From assembly GCF_900112305.1 (NCBI RefSeq), contig NZ_FOKT01000001.1, forward strand, positions 434,001 through 498,000: a stretch of 64,000 nt of DNA, given 5' to 3'. Below, piece after piece: positions 8,531 through 16,123 of this stretch (the first letter of the stretch is position 1; every line of letters starts with the position of its first letter). Made by a program: the position numbers and the translations under genes. This DNA comes from Microbulbifer thermotolerans (GTDB taxonomy: Bacteria > Pseudomonadota > Gammaproteobacteria > Pseudomonadales > Cellvibrionaceae). The notes below the pieces were generated by a model. The model did no database searches. It had not been told where the DNA came from and saw nothing but the letters and a program-made list of their open reading frames with translations.

Positions 8531-9057
8531 AAAAAGGCTCCACTGATTAATAGGCCGACACTGGTGCCCAGGGCTGCGCCTGCGCAGACATCGGTGGGGA
8601 AGTGTACCCCCAGTCCTACTCGCGAGGTGCCGACGCCTGCGGCCCAGAAGTAGCCCAGCAACCACAGTGGACTCAGGGTCTGGGAGAGCAGGGTGACGAA
8701 CAGGAAGGCGCCGGAAGTGTGCCCTGAAGGCAGGCTGAAACGGTCGTGGGCGACAATCACCGAACGCATGCCGGGAATGGCTTGCGGTGGGCGGAGCCGC
8801 TTGGTGGTGTTCTTGATAGTCCAATAGAGTGAGCGTTCCACCGCGAAAGCGGTGCCGCACATAAAGAAGTATTGTATCGCGGCGGCGGTGGTGCTGGAGA
8901 GAGCCACAATCAGCGGGGACAGTAGGTACAGCCAGCCGTCCCCGCTTTTGGATAGCCACAGATAGCGCTTGCGTGATGCGGGCCGTGCCGCCCGCTGCGC
9001 CATATGCAGTACCAGGGACACGTCGAAATGTTTCAGAGTCATCGGTAAGCTTCGCAT
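8527..9057 (-). CDS. PAP2-family membrane phosphatase
   Basis: A 176-residue integral membrane phosphatase of the type 2 phosphatidic acid phosphatase superfamily. The three catalytic motifs are in order: KNTTKRLRPP, PSGHT (with the catalytic His) and SRVGLGVHFPTD. Several hydrophobic spans surround them. The likely substrate is a lipid phosphate or undecaprenyl diphosphate at the outer face of the inner membrane. The start is uncertain: ATG at 9057 or 9042, or TTG at 9078, none with a strong ribosome site. It is translationally coupled to the glycosyltransferase gene downstream. Confidence 0.85.
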   Translation of the reverse strand: MRSLPMTLKHFDVSLVLHMAQRAARPASRKRYLWLSKSGDGWLYLLSPLIVALSSTTAAAIQYFFMCGTAFAVERSLYWTIKNTTKRLRPPQAIPGMRSVIVAHDRFSLPSGHTSGAFLFVTLLSQTLSPLWLLGYFWAAGVGTSRVGLGVHFPTDVCAGAALGTSVGLLISGAFL

Positions 9058-9298
9058 GTCGTCAAGGTACGAAGCCAATGTTGCGTCGACTTGACCAATT
9101 TATGTCAAAAACATGAAATCTTGCCGGTTTGCGCAACTGGGCGGAAAAGAGAAGTGTTAAGGCGCCCGTATACCAATTGTCGGAACGTCGGGGATTTGGT
9201 GTTAGCGCTGATATGAATGCAGCGGAGCTTTCTCCCACTTTTTATCCTGGACGGTATATGGTCAACTCCCGGGAATTCTTATAGCGGACTCTGAGGGG

Positions 9299-10366
9299 CT
9301 AGTCGATGCCTATTTCGATTGCGCCGGAACCGGGTAGTTTTTCAACTAATTCGCTACCACACAGTTTTGACGGGGTGAAATAGCCCCCGGGACCCTCGTA
9401 GTTCAATAAAAACGCCATTACTGCCAGGGTGCCGTGTACAGTGACATCATAGCCGTTAGCGGTCACGACACGGCCAATTTTGCGCTCGCCGCGGCGATCG
9501 TTGCGCACTTCGCCCCAAACCCAGGTTTTCTGTTCGGCGCGCGCCTGTTCTCCGGGGCCGCGCACCGAATTGTCCACTTTCTTTTTTAGCCACTTCTGCA
9601 TCCAGTTCATGCGCAGCAGCCAGCGGAACTTGTTGAGCCGTTTCAGTTTTTTAGCCCGGCGCGGGCTCATGGGGATGTAGACCTCAATATTGGGGATGCC
9701 GGTGGTGTAGTATGCGGTGGCCACATCGCCCCAGGGAATGGCGACGGCGAATTTCTCACCGCGGCCGAAATTTATCTGCCGGGTCAGCTCGCCGTGGCCG
9801 ATGATTTCTATTTCACCTTTGCGGCGCACAGCGCCGCCAACGCCCAGACTTTCGATAGAGGTTTTGGCGGTGCCGGGACTCAGCGCAGAATCCGAGTCGA
9901 AACCCAGGGCCAGGTGAGTGGCGGAAGGAATGGCTTTGTGCAGTGCCGCCGCAAGGCAGTCAGTGGGGATTACATCGAAACCCGTGCCGGGGCAGAGCAC
10001 CACGCCCGCTGACTCGGCCTGGTCATGCATGCCGTGGGCCATTCGGTAAACCGCCATTTCACCGGTGATATCCTGATAGTGGGTGCCGGTGTTTAGGCAG
10101 GCGCGCATCATGGGTTCGGCGGTGGCGGAAAAGGGACCGGCGCAGTGGATGACCACTTGAATATCGCGCAGTGTGTGCTCCAGAGTCTCGGATGCATCTA
10201 GACCGATGGCCACGGCGGGCAGGCCCAGTTCGTCCGCCAGCGGTTGCAGTTTTTTCGCGTCGCGCCCCGCCAATACCGGGCGGTAACCCTTTGCCACAGC
10301 TTCGCGCGCGATCAGTTCGCCGGTGTAGCCGTAGGCACCATAAATCATTATTTTTTTGTCGTTCAC
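9299..10366 (-). CDS. Saccharopine dehydrogenase-like / trans-acting enoyl reductase family protein
   Basis: A 355-residue NAD(P)-binding protein. The N-terminal Rossmann loop is IYGAYGYTGELIAREA (residues about 8-23), followed by VLAGRDAKKLQPLADELG. VIHCAGPFSATAEPMMRAC and YQDITGEMAVYRM match the saccharopine dehydrogenase/trans-acting enoyl reductase group. That group includes reductases of unusual lipids, and the bacterial members mostly lack known substrates. The gene stands alone, with 120-240 bp gaps on both sides. Confidence 0.8.
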   Translation of the reverse strand: MNDKKIMIYGAYGYTGELIAREAVAKGYRPVLAGRDAKKLQPLADELGLPAVAIGLDASETLEHTLRDIQVVIHCAGPFSATAEPMMRACLNTGTHYQDITGEMAVYRMAHGMHDQAESAGVVLCPGTGFDVIPTDCLAAALHKAIPSATHLALGFDSDSALSPGTAKTSIESLGVGGAVRRKGEIEIIGHGELTRQINFGRGEKFAVAIPWGDVATAYYTTGIPNIEVYIPMSPRRAKKLKRLNKFRWLLRMNWMQKWLKKKVDNSVRGPGEQARAEQKTWVWGEVRNDRRGERKIGRVVTANGYDVTVHGTLAVMAFLLNYEGPGGYFTPSKLCGSELVEKLPGSGAIEIGID

Positions 10367-10486
10367 CGAATAGCCTTATCTGTTCGATCGGTTGCGGAAA
10401 CGGAGTGACGCAACCTTATGGTCTCGTCTGAGTCTAGTCAAACGCTTGTCATATTCGGTGGTGTGACCGCGGCACTTTGGAGCGCT

Positions 10487-10807
10487 TCAGGCCACGTGAT
10501 AGGGGGAAAGCTGTATCCGTGTGATGCGGCGCCCGTGCAATACCACCGTGCCGGCGTAGCGGTACTCGCCAGTGGATGTGAATTCGAACCCATAACTGCG
10601 ATGCAGGCGTAGCTGTCCGCGTTCGTCACGCTTTAAGCGGGTGCGCGTCAGTGCCACAGTGTCGTCCAGCAATTGCAGGCCTTGCTCGCGACAGTAACGA
10701 GCCGCAACTCTGCGCACTTGTTCTTTGGCCGCCATCCCTGTCCAGAGGTAGCCAACTGCCAGGGTGGGCAGGAAGAGCCAAAAGAGATCGCTGAGAGAGT
10801 AGAACAT
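10487..10807 (-). CDS. DUF3301 family membrane-anchored protein
   Basis: A 106-residue protein with an N-terminal membrane span at about 6-24 (LSDLFWLFLPTLAVGYLW), a basic segment (EQVRRVAARYCREQGLQLLDDTVAL) and a beta-rich C-terminal part. Gln-Leu-Leu-Asp followed by LHRSYGFEFTSTGEYRYAGTVVLHG is the DUF3301 signature. The function is unknown. It is divergent from the SDR gene at 10865 across 57 bp, which must hold both promoters. Confidence 0.75.
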   Translation of the reverse strand: MFYSLSDLFWLFLPTLAVGYLWTGMAAKEQVRRVAARYCREQGLQLLDDTVALTRTRLKRDERGQLRLHRSYGFEFTSTGEYRYAGTVVLHGRRITRIQLSPYHVA

Positions 10808-10864
10808 TGGGTTGCTGTTGTTATCATCGGACCGCGCAAGAATAGCATTATTCGAGGAGAAAGC

Positions 10865-11560
10865 ATGTCCGGCACCATCCTGATTACCGGCAGTAACCGG
10901 GGCATAGGCCTGGAAGTTTCCCGTCAATTCGCATCGGAAGGTTGGCGAGTACTCGCCTGCTGCCGCGACCTGAGTAACGCGGACCTGTTGCGTGCACTCA
11001 GTGAACAGTATGCCAACGTGCGGCTTCTGCCGCTGGACGTGACTGATCACCAGGCGGTAGCGGCCCTGGGCCGGACGCTGCAAGACGAGTCTATCGATAT
11101 TTTGCTGAACAATGCCGGCTACTATGGGCCCAAGGGGGTAGGATTCGGAAATGTGGACTTCGATGAGTGGCGCAGGGTGCTGGAAACCAACACCATAGCG
11201 CCCTATGTCATGGCGGAGACCTTTGCCGACAAGGTGGCTGCCAGCGGGCGTCGCGTGATCGCTGTCCTCAGCAGTAAGGTGGGCAGTATCGCCGACAATA
11301 CTTCCGGCGGCGGTTATATTTACCGCTCCTCCAAAACGGCGGTGAATCAGGTGGTCAAGAGTCTCTCCATCGATTTGCGCGATCGGGGGATCAGTGTGAT
11401 AGCGTTGCACCCGGGTTGGGTAAAAACTGCAATGGGTGGCCCCAACGCGTTGATTTCGGTAGAAGAGAGTGCGGCGGGGCTGAAGCGGGTCCTGCTGAAT
11501 GCCAGTCTGGAAAGCAGCGGGCGCTTTATCAATTACGATGGCAGTGAGATTCCCTGGTAG
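10865..11560 (+). CDS. Short-chain dehydrogenase/reductase
   Basis: A 231-residue SDR oxidoreductase with the NAD(P) loop TGSNRGIG (residues about 8-15), LNNAGYYG (about 83), a catalytic SSK and YRSSKTAVNQ (Tyr/Lys) at about 138-160, and HPGWVKTAMGG near the end. The start has GAGGAG upstream, and the longer open frame to the left overlaps the divergent DUF3301 gene and is rejected. The protein resembles the YciK/CsgA-like SDR group. The substrate is unknown. The gene is followed by a MITE-like element. Confidence 0.85.
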   Translation: MSGTILITGSNRGIGLEVSRQFASEGWRVLACCRDLSNADLLRALSEQYANVRLLPLDVTDHQAVAALGRTLQDESIDILLNNAGYYGPKGVGFGNVDFDEWRRVLETNTIAPYVMAETFADKVAASGRRVIAVLSSKVGSIADNTSGGGYIYRSSKTAVNQVVKSLSIDLRDRGISVIALHPGWVKTAMGGPNALISVEESAAGLKRVLLNASLESSGRFINYDGSEIPW

Positions 11561-11626
11561 TTTTTTTCTTGGCCACCAGTGGTGGGAGTGCCCGTGGACC
11601 GCTCCTACAGGGGCTGATAGCTTTCC

Positions 11627-11848
11627 CTAAGGAGCCTCTGATTAATTCATTTCCTGGTGGCAGAGGTTCTTCGGGGGCGGATGTGAAGCTCAGGTGATAG
11701 GGCGGATATTTCGAAACCGTCGGATACAGGGATGTATCCGTCGGAGCTACAGGGAAGTACTCGTGCGTTTTCGAAATATCCGTCCTATTGCCTGAGCGTC
11801 CCGGAACCTACTTATTGTGTTCACGCGAATTAATCAGAGGTGCCCTAA
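11627..11848. mobile_element. Complete MITE-like element with CTAA target duplication
   Basis: A 214 bp element (11631-11844) with terminal inverted repeats GGAGCCTCTGATTAATTC and, as complement at the right end, GGCACCTCTGATTAATTC (16 of 18 identical). Subterminal inverted copies of CTCAGG and GGATATTTCGAAA face each other. The flanks 11627-11630 and 11845-11848 are both CTAA, a 4 bp duplication fitting the YTAR target known for IS5-group transposases. There is no coding capacity. It sits between convergent genes, and the right duplication ends 1 nt before the stop codon of the downstream leftward SDR gene. Confidence 0.8.
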
Positions 11849-11849
11849 A

Positions 11850-12608
11850 TTACAGGAACATACCGCCTGAAGCCTCTATCCGCTGGGCATTGATCCAGCG
11901 ATTCTCGTCTGACAGCAGCGAGGCAATAACGCCGCCGATATCTTCCGCCAGGCCCACGCGGCCCAACGCCGTCTGTGCGGCGATAAAATCGTTCACCTCC
12001 TTGTTATCGCGCACCCGGCCATCGCCGAAGTCGGTCTCGATGGCGCCTGGCGCGACCACGTTGACGGCGATCCCGCGCGCACCCAGTTCCTTGGCCATAT
12101 AGCGACTCAGTACCTCGACCGCGCCCTTCATCGCTGCGTAGGCGGAGTGGCCTGGAAGAGTGAAGCGCGTCAGTCCGCTGGACAGGTTCACTATGCGGCC
12201 GCCGTCGGCGATCAGCGGCAGCAGTTTCTGGGTCAAGAAGAAGACACCTTTCACATGGATGTTCATCAGCTGGTCGAACTGAGCCTCAGTGGTCTCGGCA
12301 AAGGGCACGTGGATGCCGATGCCGGCGTTATTCACCAGGTAGTCGAACTGGTAGCTTTGCCAGCGGGACTGCAGCAGTTCGCGCAGCTGATCGGCGAAGC
12401 CGGCAAAGCTCTTCGAGTCGGCGGTGTCCAGATGCAGGGCGGTGGCGCGGGCACCGCGCCGTTCGATATCTGCGACCACTGTATTGGCCTCGGTCGCACG
12501 GCTGTGATAGGTCAGAATCACGTCCACGCCCTTGTCCGCCAGGTGCAGGGCGGTATTGCGGCCCAGGCCGCGGCTGCCGCCGGTGATTAGTGCGATTTTC
12601 TGTTTCAT
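11850..12608 (-). CDS. Short-chain dehydrogenase/reductase, 3-oxoacyl reductase-like
   Basis: A 252-residue SDR with TGGSRGLG (residues 9-16), NNAGIGIHVPF (about 93), catalytic Ser in NLSSGLTRF, YAAMKGAVE (Tyr and Lys about 156-160) and the C-terminal NAQRIEASGGMFL typical of FabG-like enzymes. It is divergent from a LysR regulator across a 127 bp gap holding a long inverted repeat, so that regulator probably controls it. The substrate is unknown. Its stop codon touches the MITE-like element. Confidence 0.88.
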   Translation of the reverse strand: MKQKIALITGGSRGLGRNTALHLADKGVDVILTYHSRATEANTVVADIERRGARATALHLDTADSKSFAGFADQLRELLQSRWQSYQFDYLVNNAGIGIHVPFAETTEAQFDQLMNIHVKGVFFLTQKLLPLIADGGRIVNLSSGLTRFTLPGHSAYAAMKGAVEVLSRYMAKELGARGIAVNVVAPGAIETDFGDGRVRDNKEVNDFIAAQTALGRVGLAEDIGGVIASLLSDENRWINAQRIEASGGMFL

Positions 12609-12670
12609 GGTCAGTTCCTGTCGTTGGTGGTGGTTTTACCCGGCGAATGAGAGCTTATTTGTCAGGAATG

Positions 12671-12712
12671 AATAGATAAACGCATCTAGTGTAGCTAGAC
12701 TGTTTGTCTATT
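12671..12712. promoter_or_regulatory. Inverted-repeat operator between SDR and LysR genes
   Basis: The arms AATAGATAAAC (12671-12681) and GTTTGTCTATT (12702-12712) match at 10 of 11 positions. A smaller nested repeat, TCTAG (12685-12689) and CTAGA (12695-12699), lies between them. Long interrupted dyads in a divergent SDR/LysR gap are typical LysR binding and activation sites. Autoregulation and control of the SDR gene are inferred. Confidence 0.65.
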
Positions 12713-12735
12713 CTGAACAATGCCGGCGGCTAACC

Positions 12736-13668
12736 ATGAAACTGCTGGAATCCATGAAGATCTATCTGCGAGTGGCGGAGCAGGGCAGCTTTACCGCGGC
12801 GGCGGACAGCCTGGGTCTGTCACGCGCCAGTGTCTCCAGCGCGATACAACAGCTGGAGAACCTGCTGGGCACCCGCCTGCTGCACCGCACCACCCGCAGC
12901 GTACAGATGACCCAGGACGGCCAGGTCTTCTACGAGCGCTGTTGGGATCTGCTGGCGGATATGGACGAGCTACAGAACCTGTTCCGCGAGGATGTTTCGG
13001 AACTGCACGGTCGCCTGCGGGTGGATATGCCGTTGCCAATCGCCCGCGACCTGGTGATTCCGCGCCTGCCAGAATTCCTGCGCATGCATCCGGGGCTGGA
13101 GGTGGAGCTGTCCAGTACCGACCGCTTTGTCGACCTGGTGCGGGAGGGTTTCGACTGTGTACTGCGGGTGGGCACCCTGCAGGATTCCAGCCTGATAGCG
13201 CGGCCGCTTGGCTACTACCGCATGGTCAGCTGCGCCAGCGCCGCGTACCTGGCCGAGTACGGCACGCCGCGCAATTTGGACGACTTGGCCGGCCACCAGC
13301 TTATCCATTATGTGCTGACTCTGGGCGCCCGCCCACCGGGTTTCGAGTATGTGGACCCGGCAGAACCGGATGTGGAGCAGTCGATATCCATGCAGGGAGC
13401 GGTGACTGTCAACAATACCGAGGCTTACCTGGAGGCCTGTATCGCCGGTCTGGGTATCATTCAGGTCCCCGAGGTCGGTGTGCGATCCTACCTGGAGTCG
13501 GGGGAGCTGAAGGAAATACTGCCCGAGTACCGGCCGGCGCCAATGCCGGTATCACTGCTCTACGCCAACCGCCGGCATCTGCCGAAAAGGGTGCAGGTGT
13601 TTATGGCCTGGATCGCCGAGATCATGCAGCCGCGGTTGGTTGATGCGGCCGGCAAGCGTCTTAGTTGA
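12736..13668 (+). CDS. LysR-family transcriptional regulator
   Basis: A 310-residue regulator. The N-terminal helix-turn-helix (about 5-62) has FTAAADSLGLSRASVSSAIQQLENLLGTRLLHR, and residues about 90-295 form the LysR substrate-binding domain (LRVDMPLPIARDLVIPRLPEFL). The local context is one divergent SDR gene, the usual arrangement for a dedicated regulator. It belongs to the large CrgA/PecT-like group that often controls SDR genes; the inducer is unknown. The 3' end overlaps the convergent transporter gene by 8 bp. Confidence 0.9.
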   Translation: MKLLESMKIYLRVAEQGSFTAAADSLGLSRASVSSAIQQLENLLGTRLLHRTTRSVQMTQDGQVFYERCWDLLADMDELQNLFREDVSELHGRLRVDMPLPIARDLVIPRLPEFLRMHPGLEVELSSTDRFVDLVREGFDCVLRVGTLQDSSLIARPLGYYRMVSCASAAYLAEYGTPRNLDDLAGHQLIHYVLTLGARPPGFEYVDPAEPDVEQSISMQGAVTVNNTEAYLEACIAGLGIIQVPEVGVRSYLESGELKEILPEYRPAPMPVSLLYANRRHLPKRVQVFMAWIAEIMQPRLVDAAGKRLS

Positions 13669-14434
13669 GACTGATCCAGTCGAAATACTGGGCTATCTGG
13701 CTGATGGACATCAGTACGCACATGGTGATCACCAACGGGCGAATCAGTTTTGCGCCGCCGTTCAACATAGTATGACTGCCGATAAAGGCGCCGAGCGCCT
13801 GGCCGGCCATCATGGCTGCGCCTATGGCCCAGATCACCTTTCCGCCAGCGGCGAAGAGCGCCAGGGATACTGCGTTGGTGGTGAAGTTCAGCAGCTTGGC
13901 GCGGATGGTCGCGGAGAGGAGTGTCTGTCCGCGAAAAGCGACGGCGGATGCGGCGAAGAAGGAACCGGTCCCCGGGCCGAAAGCACCATCGTAGAAGCCG
14001 ACCCCGGGCGCCCAGGTCAGGGCCCACTGCCGCTCGGATTGCCAGGCTTCCGATTCGTGCGTTCCCAGGTTCGGCGACAGCCAAAAATAAAAGGCCACTG
14101 CAATCAGCAGCAGCGGAATCACCCAGCTCATCCAGCTGGTATCTATGCGCTGTACCACCCAGGTGCCCAGGGCCGCGCCTACTCCTGCGGCAATAACCAA
14201 TGGTATCAGCGCGCGGCCGCGCAGATGGCCCTTGAGGAAAAGTGTCAGGCTCGCGGTCAGAACACCTACCACGGACTGGCTTTTGTTCGTGGCCAGGGCG
14301 TTGACCGGCGGCACTCCGGCGAGCAACAGAGCCGGCAGAGTGATCAGGCCCCCGCCGCCAGCGAGCGTATCCACCCAGCCTGCCAGCAAGGCGACCGCGA
14401 AAAAAATTAACAGCAGAGAGATCGTAACTTCCAT
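13661..14434 (-). CDS. TSUP (TauE/SafE) family membrane transporter
   Basis: A 257-residue protein with about seven to eight hydrophobic spans. The typical repeats are WVDTLAGGGGLITLPALLLAGVPPVNALATNK near the N-terminus and YDGAFGPGTGSFF near the middle, both hallmarks of TSUP/YfcA transporters. Family members move sulfite, sulfoacetate or other organic sulfonates or acids across the inner membrane; the substrate here is not known. The MEVTISLLL start at 14434 fits family N-termini; an upstream start would add 28 residues without hydrophobic character. Confidence 0.88.
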   Translation of the reverse strand: MEVTISLLLIFFAVALLAGWVDTLAGGGGLITLPALLLAGVPPVNALATNKSQSVVGVLTASLTLFLKGHLRGRALIPLVIAAGVGAALGTWVVQRIDTSWMSWVIPLLLIAVAFYFWLSPNLGTHESEAWQSERQWALTWAPGVGFYDGAFGPGTGSFFAASAVAFRGQTLLSATIRAKLLNFTTNAVSLALFAAGGKVIWAIGAAMMAGQALGAFIGSHTMLNGGAKLIRPLVITMCVLMSISQIAQYFDWISLN

Positions 14435-14794
14435 CGGGAGGGAACCGCCAAGGGGGATCAGAAGCGCGGATTTTGCCTGAATCCTGTGCGAAAAAACATC
14501 TCCCGAGAGCAATTTCAAGGTGAAATAATGAGGCTTCTATTTGGCGCTGATATAACTGTTCAGTATTGCTTAATAGCAGAAGCCTCCTTCTAATCCACGC
14601 ATTTGCCGCCCTCTGGAACTTTGGGCAAGGATAGTGAAGTTCTCCGCTACCGGTGCAATTGCCCCGTGTGCACAATTCAATGGCCGCGGAAATATGCCGC
14701 GGACTAGGTGATAAGCCCCTTTCTTTTTGTTTGATGGAATCGATTTTCCACTCGCGGGGCGCGGTTACAAATCCAATTTTGGAGGGCGTGGTTG
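14435..14794. other. Intergenic region with a CCGCGG hairpin
   Basis: A 360 bp gap upstream of the transporter and of the DUF1097 gene (divergent). Two copies of the palindrome CCGCGG at 14684-14689 and 14697-14702 can pair across a 7 nt loop. No coding frame with a credible start was found. A GGAGG ribosome site for the DUF1097 gene lies at its right edge. Confidence 0.4.
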
Positions 14795-15310
14795 ATGGGG
14801 CGGGTCCTGGCCGATGAGCGCAGTGTCGATCAAGTGGAAATTTTGGGCTTCACCGGGGCGCGACTGCCGGCGGCGCTTTTGACCGGCGCGGCAGCTCTGG
14901 TGCTCGGCCTGTATGTCGGTCTGTCTGTGTGGGCGGTGCTCGGTGGTTGGAGTGCCTATTTTACACGGGGAACAAGTTTGCGTGACCGGGCCTATAACAT
15001 CGCCTGCGCAGTGACCGGTCTCGGCCTTGCTATCGTAGCTCAGGCGCTGGCAGATAAATTGAACCCCGGGCTCGGAGCCGCGGCGCTGCCGGTGACATGG
15101 TTTTTGCTGGCGATCAGTGTGCAGCTGATGCAATGGATTACCGGAGTCAAGAATATTCCCAGTTATTTCCTGGGTTGTGCGGTAGCCTTCGCCGCGTCTG
15201 TGGAAACATCATTGGACAGCTATTTGATGCTCACCGCGGCTATTGTTGCAGGTGCGTTTGTCGCGGCACTGCCGGATATGGTGCGTCCGGTACCGGAGGA
15301 TAAGTTATGA
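14795..15310 (+). CDS. DUF1097 family membrane protein
   Basis: A 171-residue protein with about five hydrophobic segments. After an acidic N-terminus (DERSVDQVEILGFTG) come LPAALLTGAAALVLGLYVGL, AYNIACAVTGLGLAIVAQAL, LPVTWFLLAISVQLMQWI, YFLGCAVAFAASV and LTAAIVAGAFVAAL. The pattern SYFLGCAVAFA fits DUF1097. The function is unknown. The ATG is 9 nt after GGAGG. Its stop overlaps the ATG of a 44-codon ORF (ATGA), implying coupled translation. Confidence 0.75.
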   Translation: MGRVLADERSVDQVEILGFTGARLPAALLTGAAALVLGLYVGLSVWAVLGGWSAYFTRGTSLRDRAYNIACAVTGLGLAIVAQALADKLNPGLGAAALPVTWFLLAISVQLMQWITGVKNIPSYFLGCAVAFAASVETSLDSYLMLTAAIVAGAFVAALPDMVRPVPEDKL

Positions 15311-15441
15311 AAACGCTGAAGCAGCGCGCAGGAACACTGATGCGCGTGCCCGCGGACAAATTGCGTTCCGCCGTTGTAAATGCCGTGGTGGACGCCGGGC
15401 TGCGGCTTATGCAACCCGGCAGGGGCACCAGTGTTGAATAG
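15307..15441 (+). CDS. Tiny ORF coupled to the DUF1097 gene
   Basis: A 44-residue frame beginning MKTLKQRAGTLMRVP and ending RLMQPGRGTSVE. Its ATG overlaps the DUF1097 stop by 1 nt (TATGA), the arrangement of a coupled cistron. It is basic, with an amphipathic middle (LRSAVVNAVVDAGLRLM). No family is recognised; support is the coupling only. Confidence 0.45.
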   Translation: MKTLKQRAGTLMRVPADKLRSAVVNAVVDAGLRLMQPGRGTSVE

Positions 15442-15460
15442 GTGTTGAGAGAATTTTGAG

Positions 15461-15577
15461 ATGTTGAGGCGCTTTCTGTTTGCCAGCCTGATGGTGTTTA
15501 TCACCGCGTTGGCATTCACCAGTCCAGTCACGTCGGAAGCGGATTTGAAAACCGAAATTTACGGCAGTCAGCCGTGA
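15461..15577 (+). CDS. Tiny secreted or membrane peptide
   Basis: A 38-residue frame (begins MLRRFLFASLMVFITALAF) that is almost entirely a signal peptide or single membrane span followed by a short polar tail (SEADLKTEIYGSQP). It follows the previous tiny ORF by 19 nt in the same direction. The ribosome site is weak. It may be real, given the third position in a row with the DUF1097 gene, but no homolog is recognised. Confidence 0.4.
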   Translation: MLRRFLFASLMVFITALAFTSPVTSEADLKTEIYGSQP

Positions 15578-15648
15578 TGCGCTAAGGCCTGTCATAGCCG
15601 TCTTTGGCATGTGATCCGAAGACGATCTGGGGGCAAAATGCTCTCAGT

Positions 15649-15954
15649 TCAGGCCATTTCTCGCGAGGCCCTGAGTTGCTCGCCGGCGGTAGTTCCCCCA
15701 ACACTGCCGGCAATCAGGGCCTCTTTTTTTTTCTTTGGCCACTTCTTGATTTGCATTTCCAGTTTCAGTGCTTCGGATTTGTCCGCCACTGCACAATAGA
15801 ACTCCAGTTTCAGCGGACCGCGTCCACGCAGCGCTTTCGCAGCTCTAGGGCCTCCGCTTTGGTGCTCGGAGAAGCGGCGCTCCACATCCTTGGTAATACC
15901 GGTATAGAGGGCGCCGTTTCTGGTGCGGATCAGGTAGACAAACCAATTGCTCAA
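15649..15954 (-). CDS. GIY-YIG nuclease superfamily protein (YhbQ-like)
   Basis: A 101-residue single GIY-YIG domain protein. The motif appears as WFVYLIRTRNGALYTGITKDVERR (Y7 to R27), with the basic helix KLEMQIKKWPKKKKEAL following. I choose a TTG start at 15954 because GGAAG lies 7 nt upstream and the protein then begins SNWFVYLIR, as YhbQ-type proteins do. Upstream in-frame ATGs would place the N-terminus inside a dispersed repeat copy. The cellular role of this group in DNA processing is not settled. Confidence 0.8.
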   Translation of the reverse strand: MSNWFVYLIRTRNGALYTGITKDVERRFSEHQSGGPRAAKALRGRGPLKLEFYCAVADKSEALKLEMQIKKWPKKKKEALIAGSVGGTTAGEQLRASREMA

Positions 15955-16043
15955 AAAATTGCTTCCACTGTAGTTTCTCTCTATTTTCCGCCAGTTGGCG
16001 ATGCGTGCAAACCGTTTGAGGCTCTGCTGCATTTGAACGCGCC

Positions 16044-16123
16044 TTTTCGAAATATCCATCCCATTACCTGAGCGCCTCGGAACCAACGACTGTGCTCAGG
16101 TGAATTCATCAGAGGCTCCCTAG
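16044..16123. repeat. Half-length copy of the AATTAATCAGAGG element, CTAG flank
   Basis: It begins at TTTTCGAAATATCC, corresponding to the inner part of the complete element, and ends GAATTCATCAGAGGCTCC followed by CTAG. Internal arms ACCTGAGC (16066-16073) and GCTCAGGT (16094-16101) form a perfect 8 bp hairpin. The CTAG flank contains the stop codon of the leftward radical SAM gene. Confidence 0.75.
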
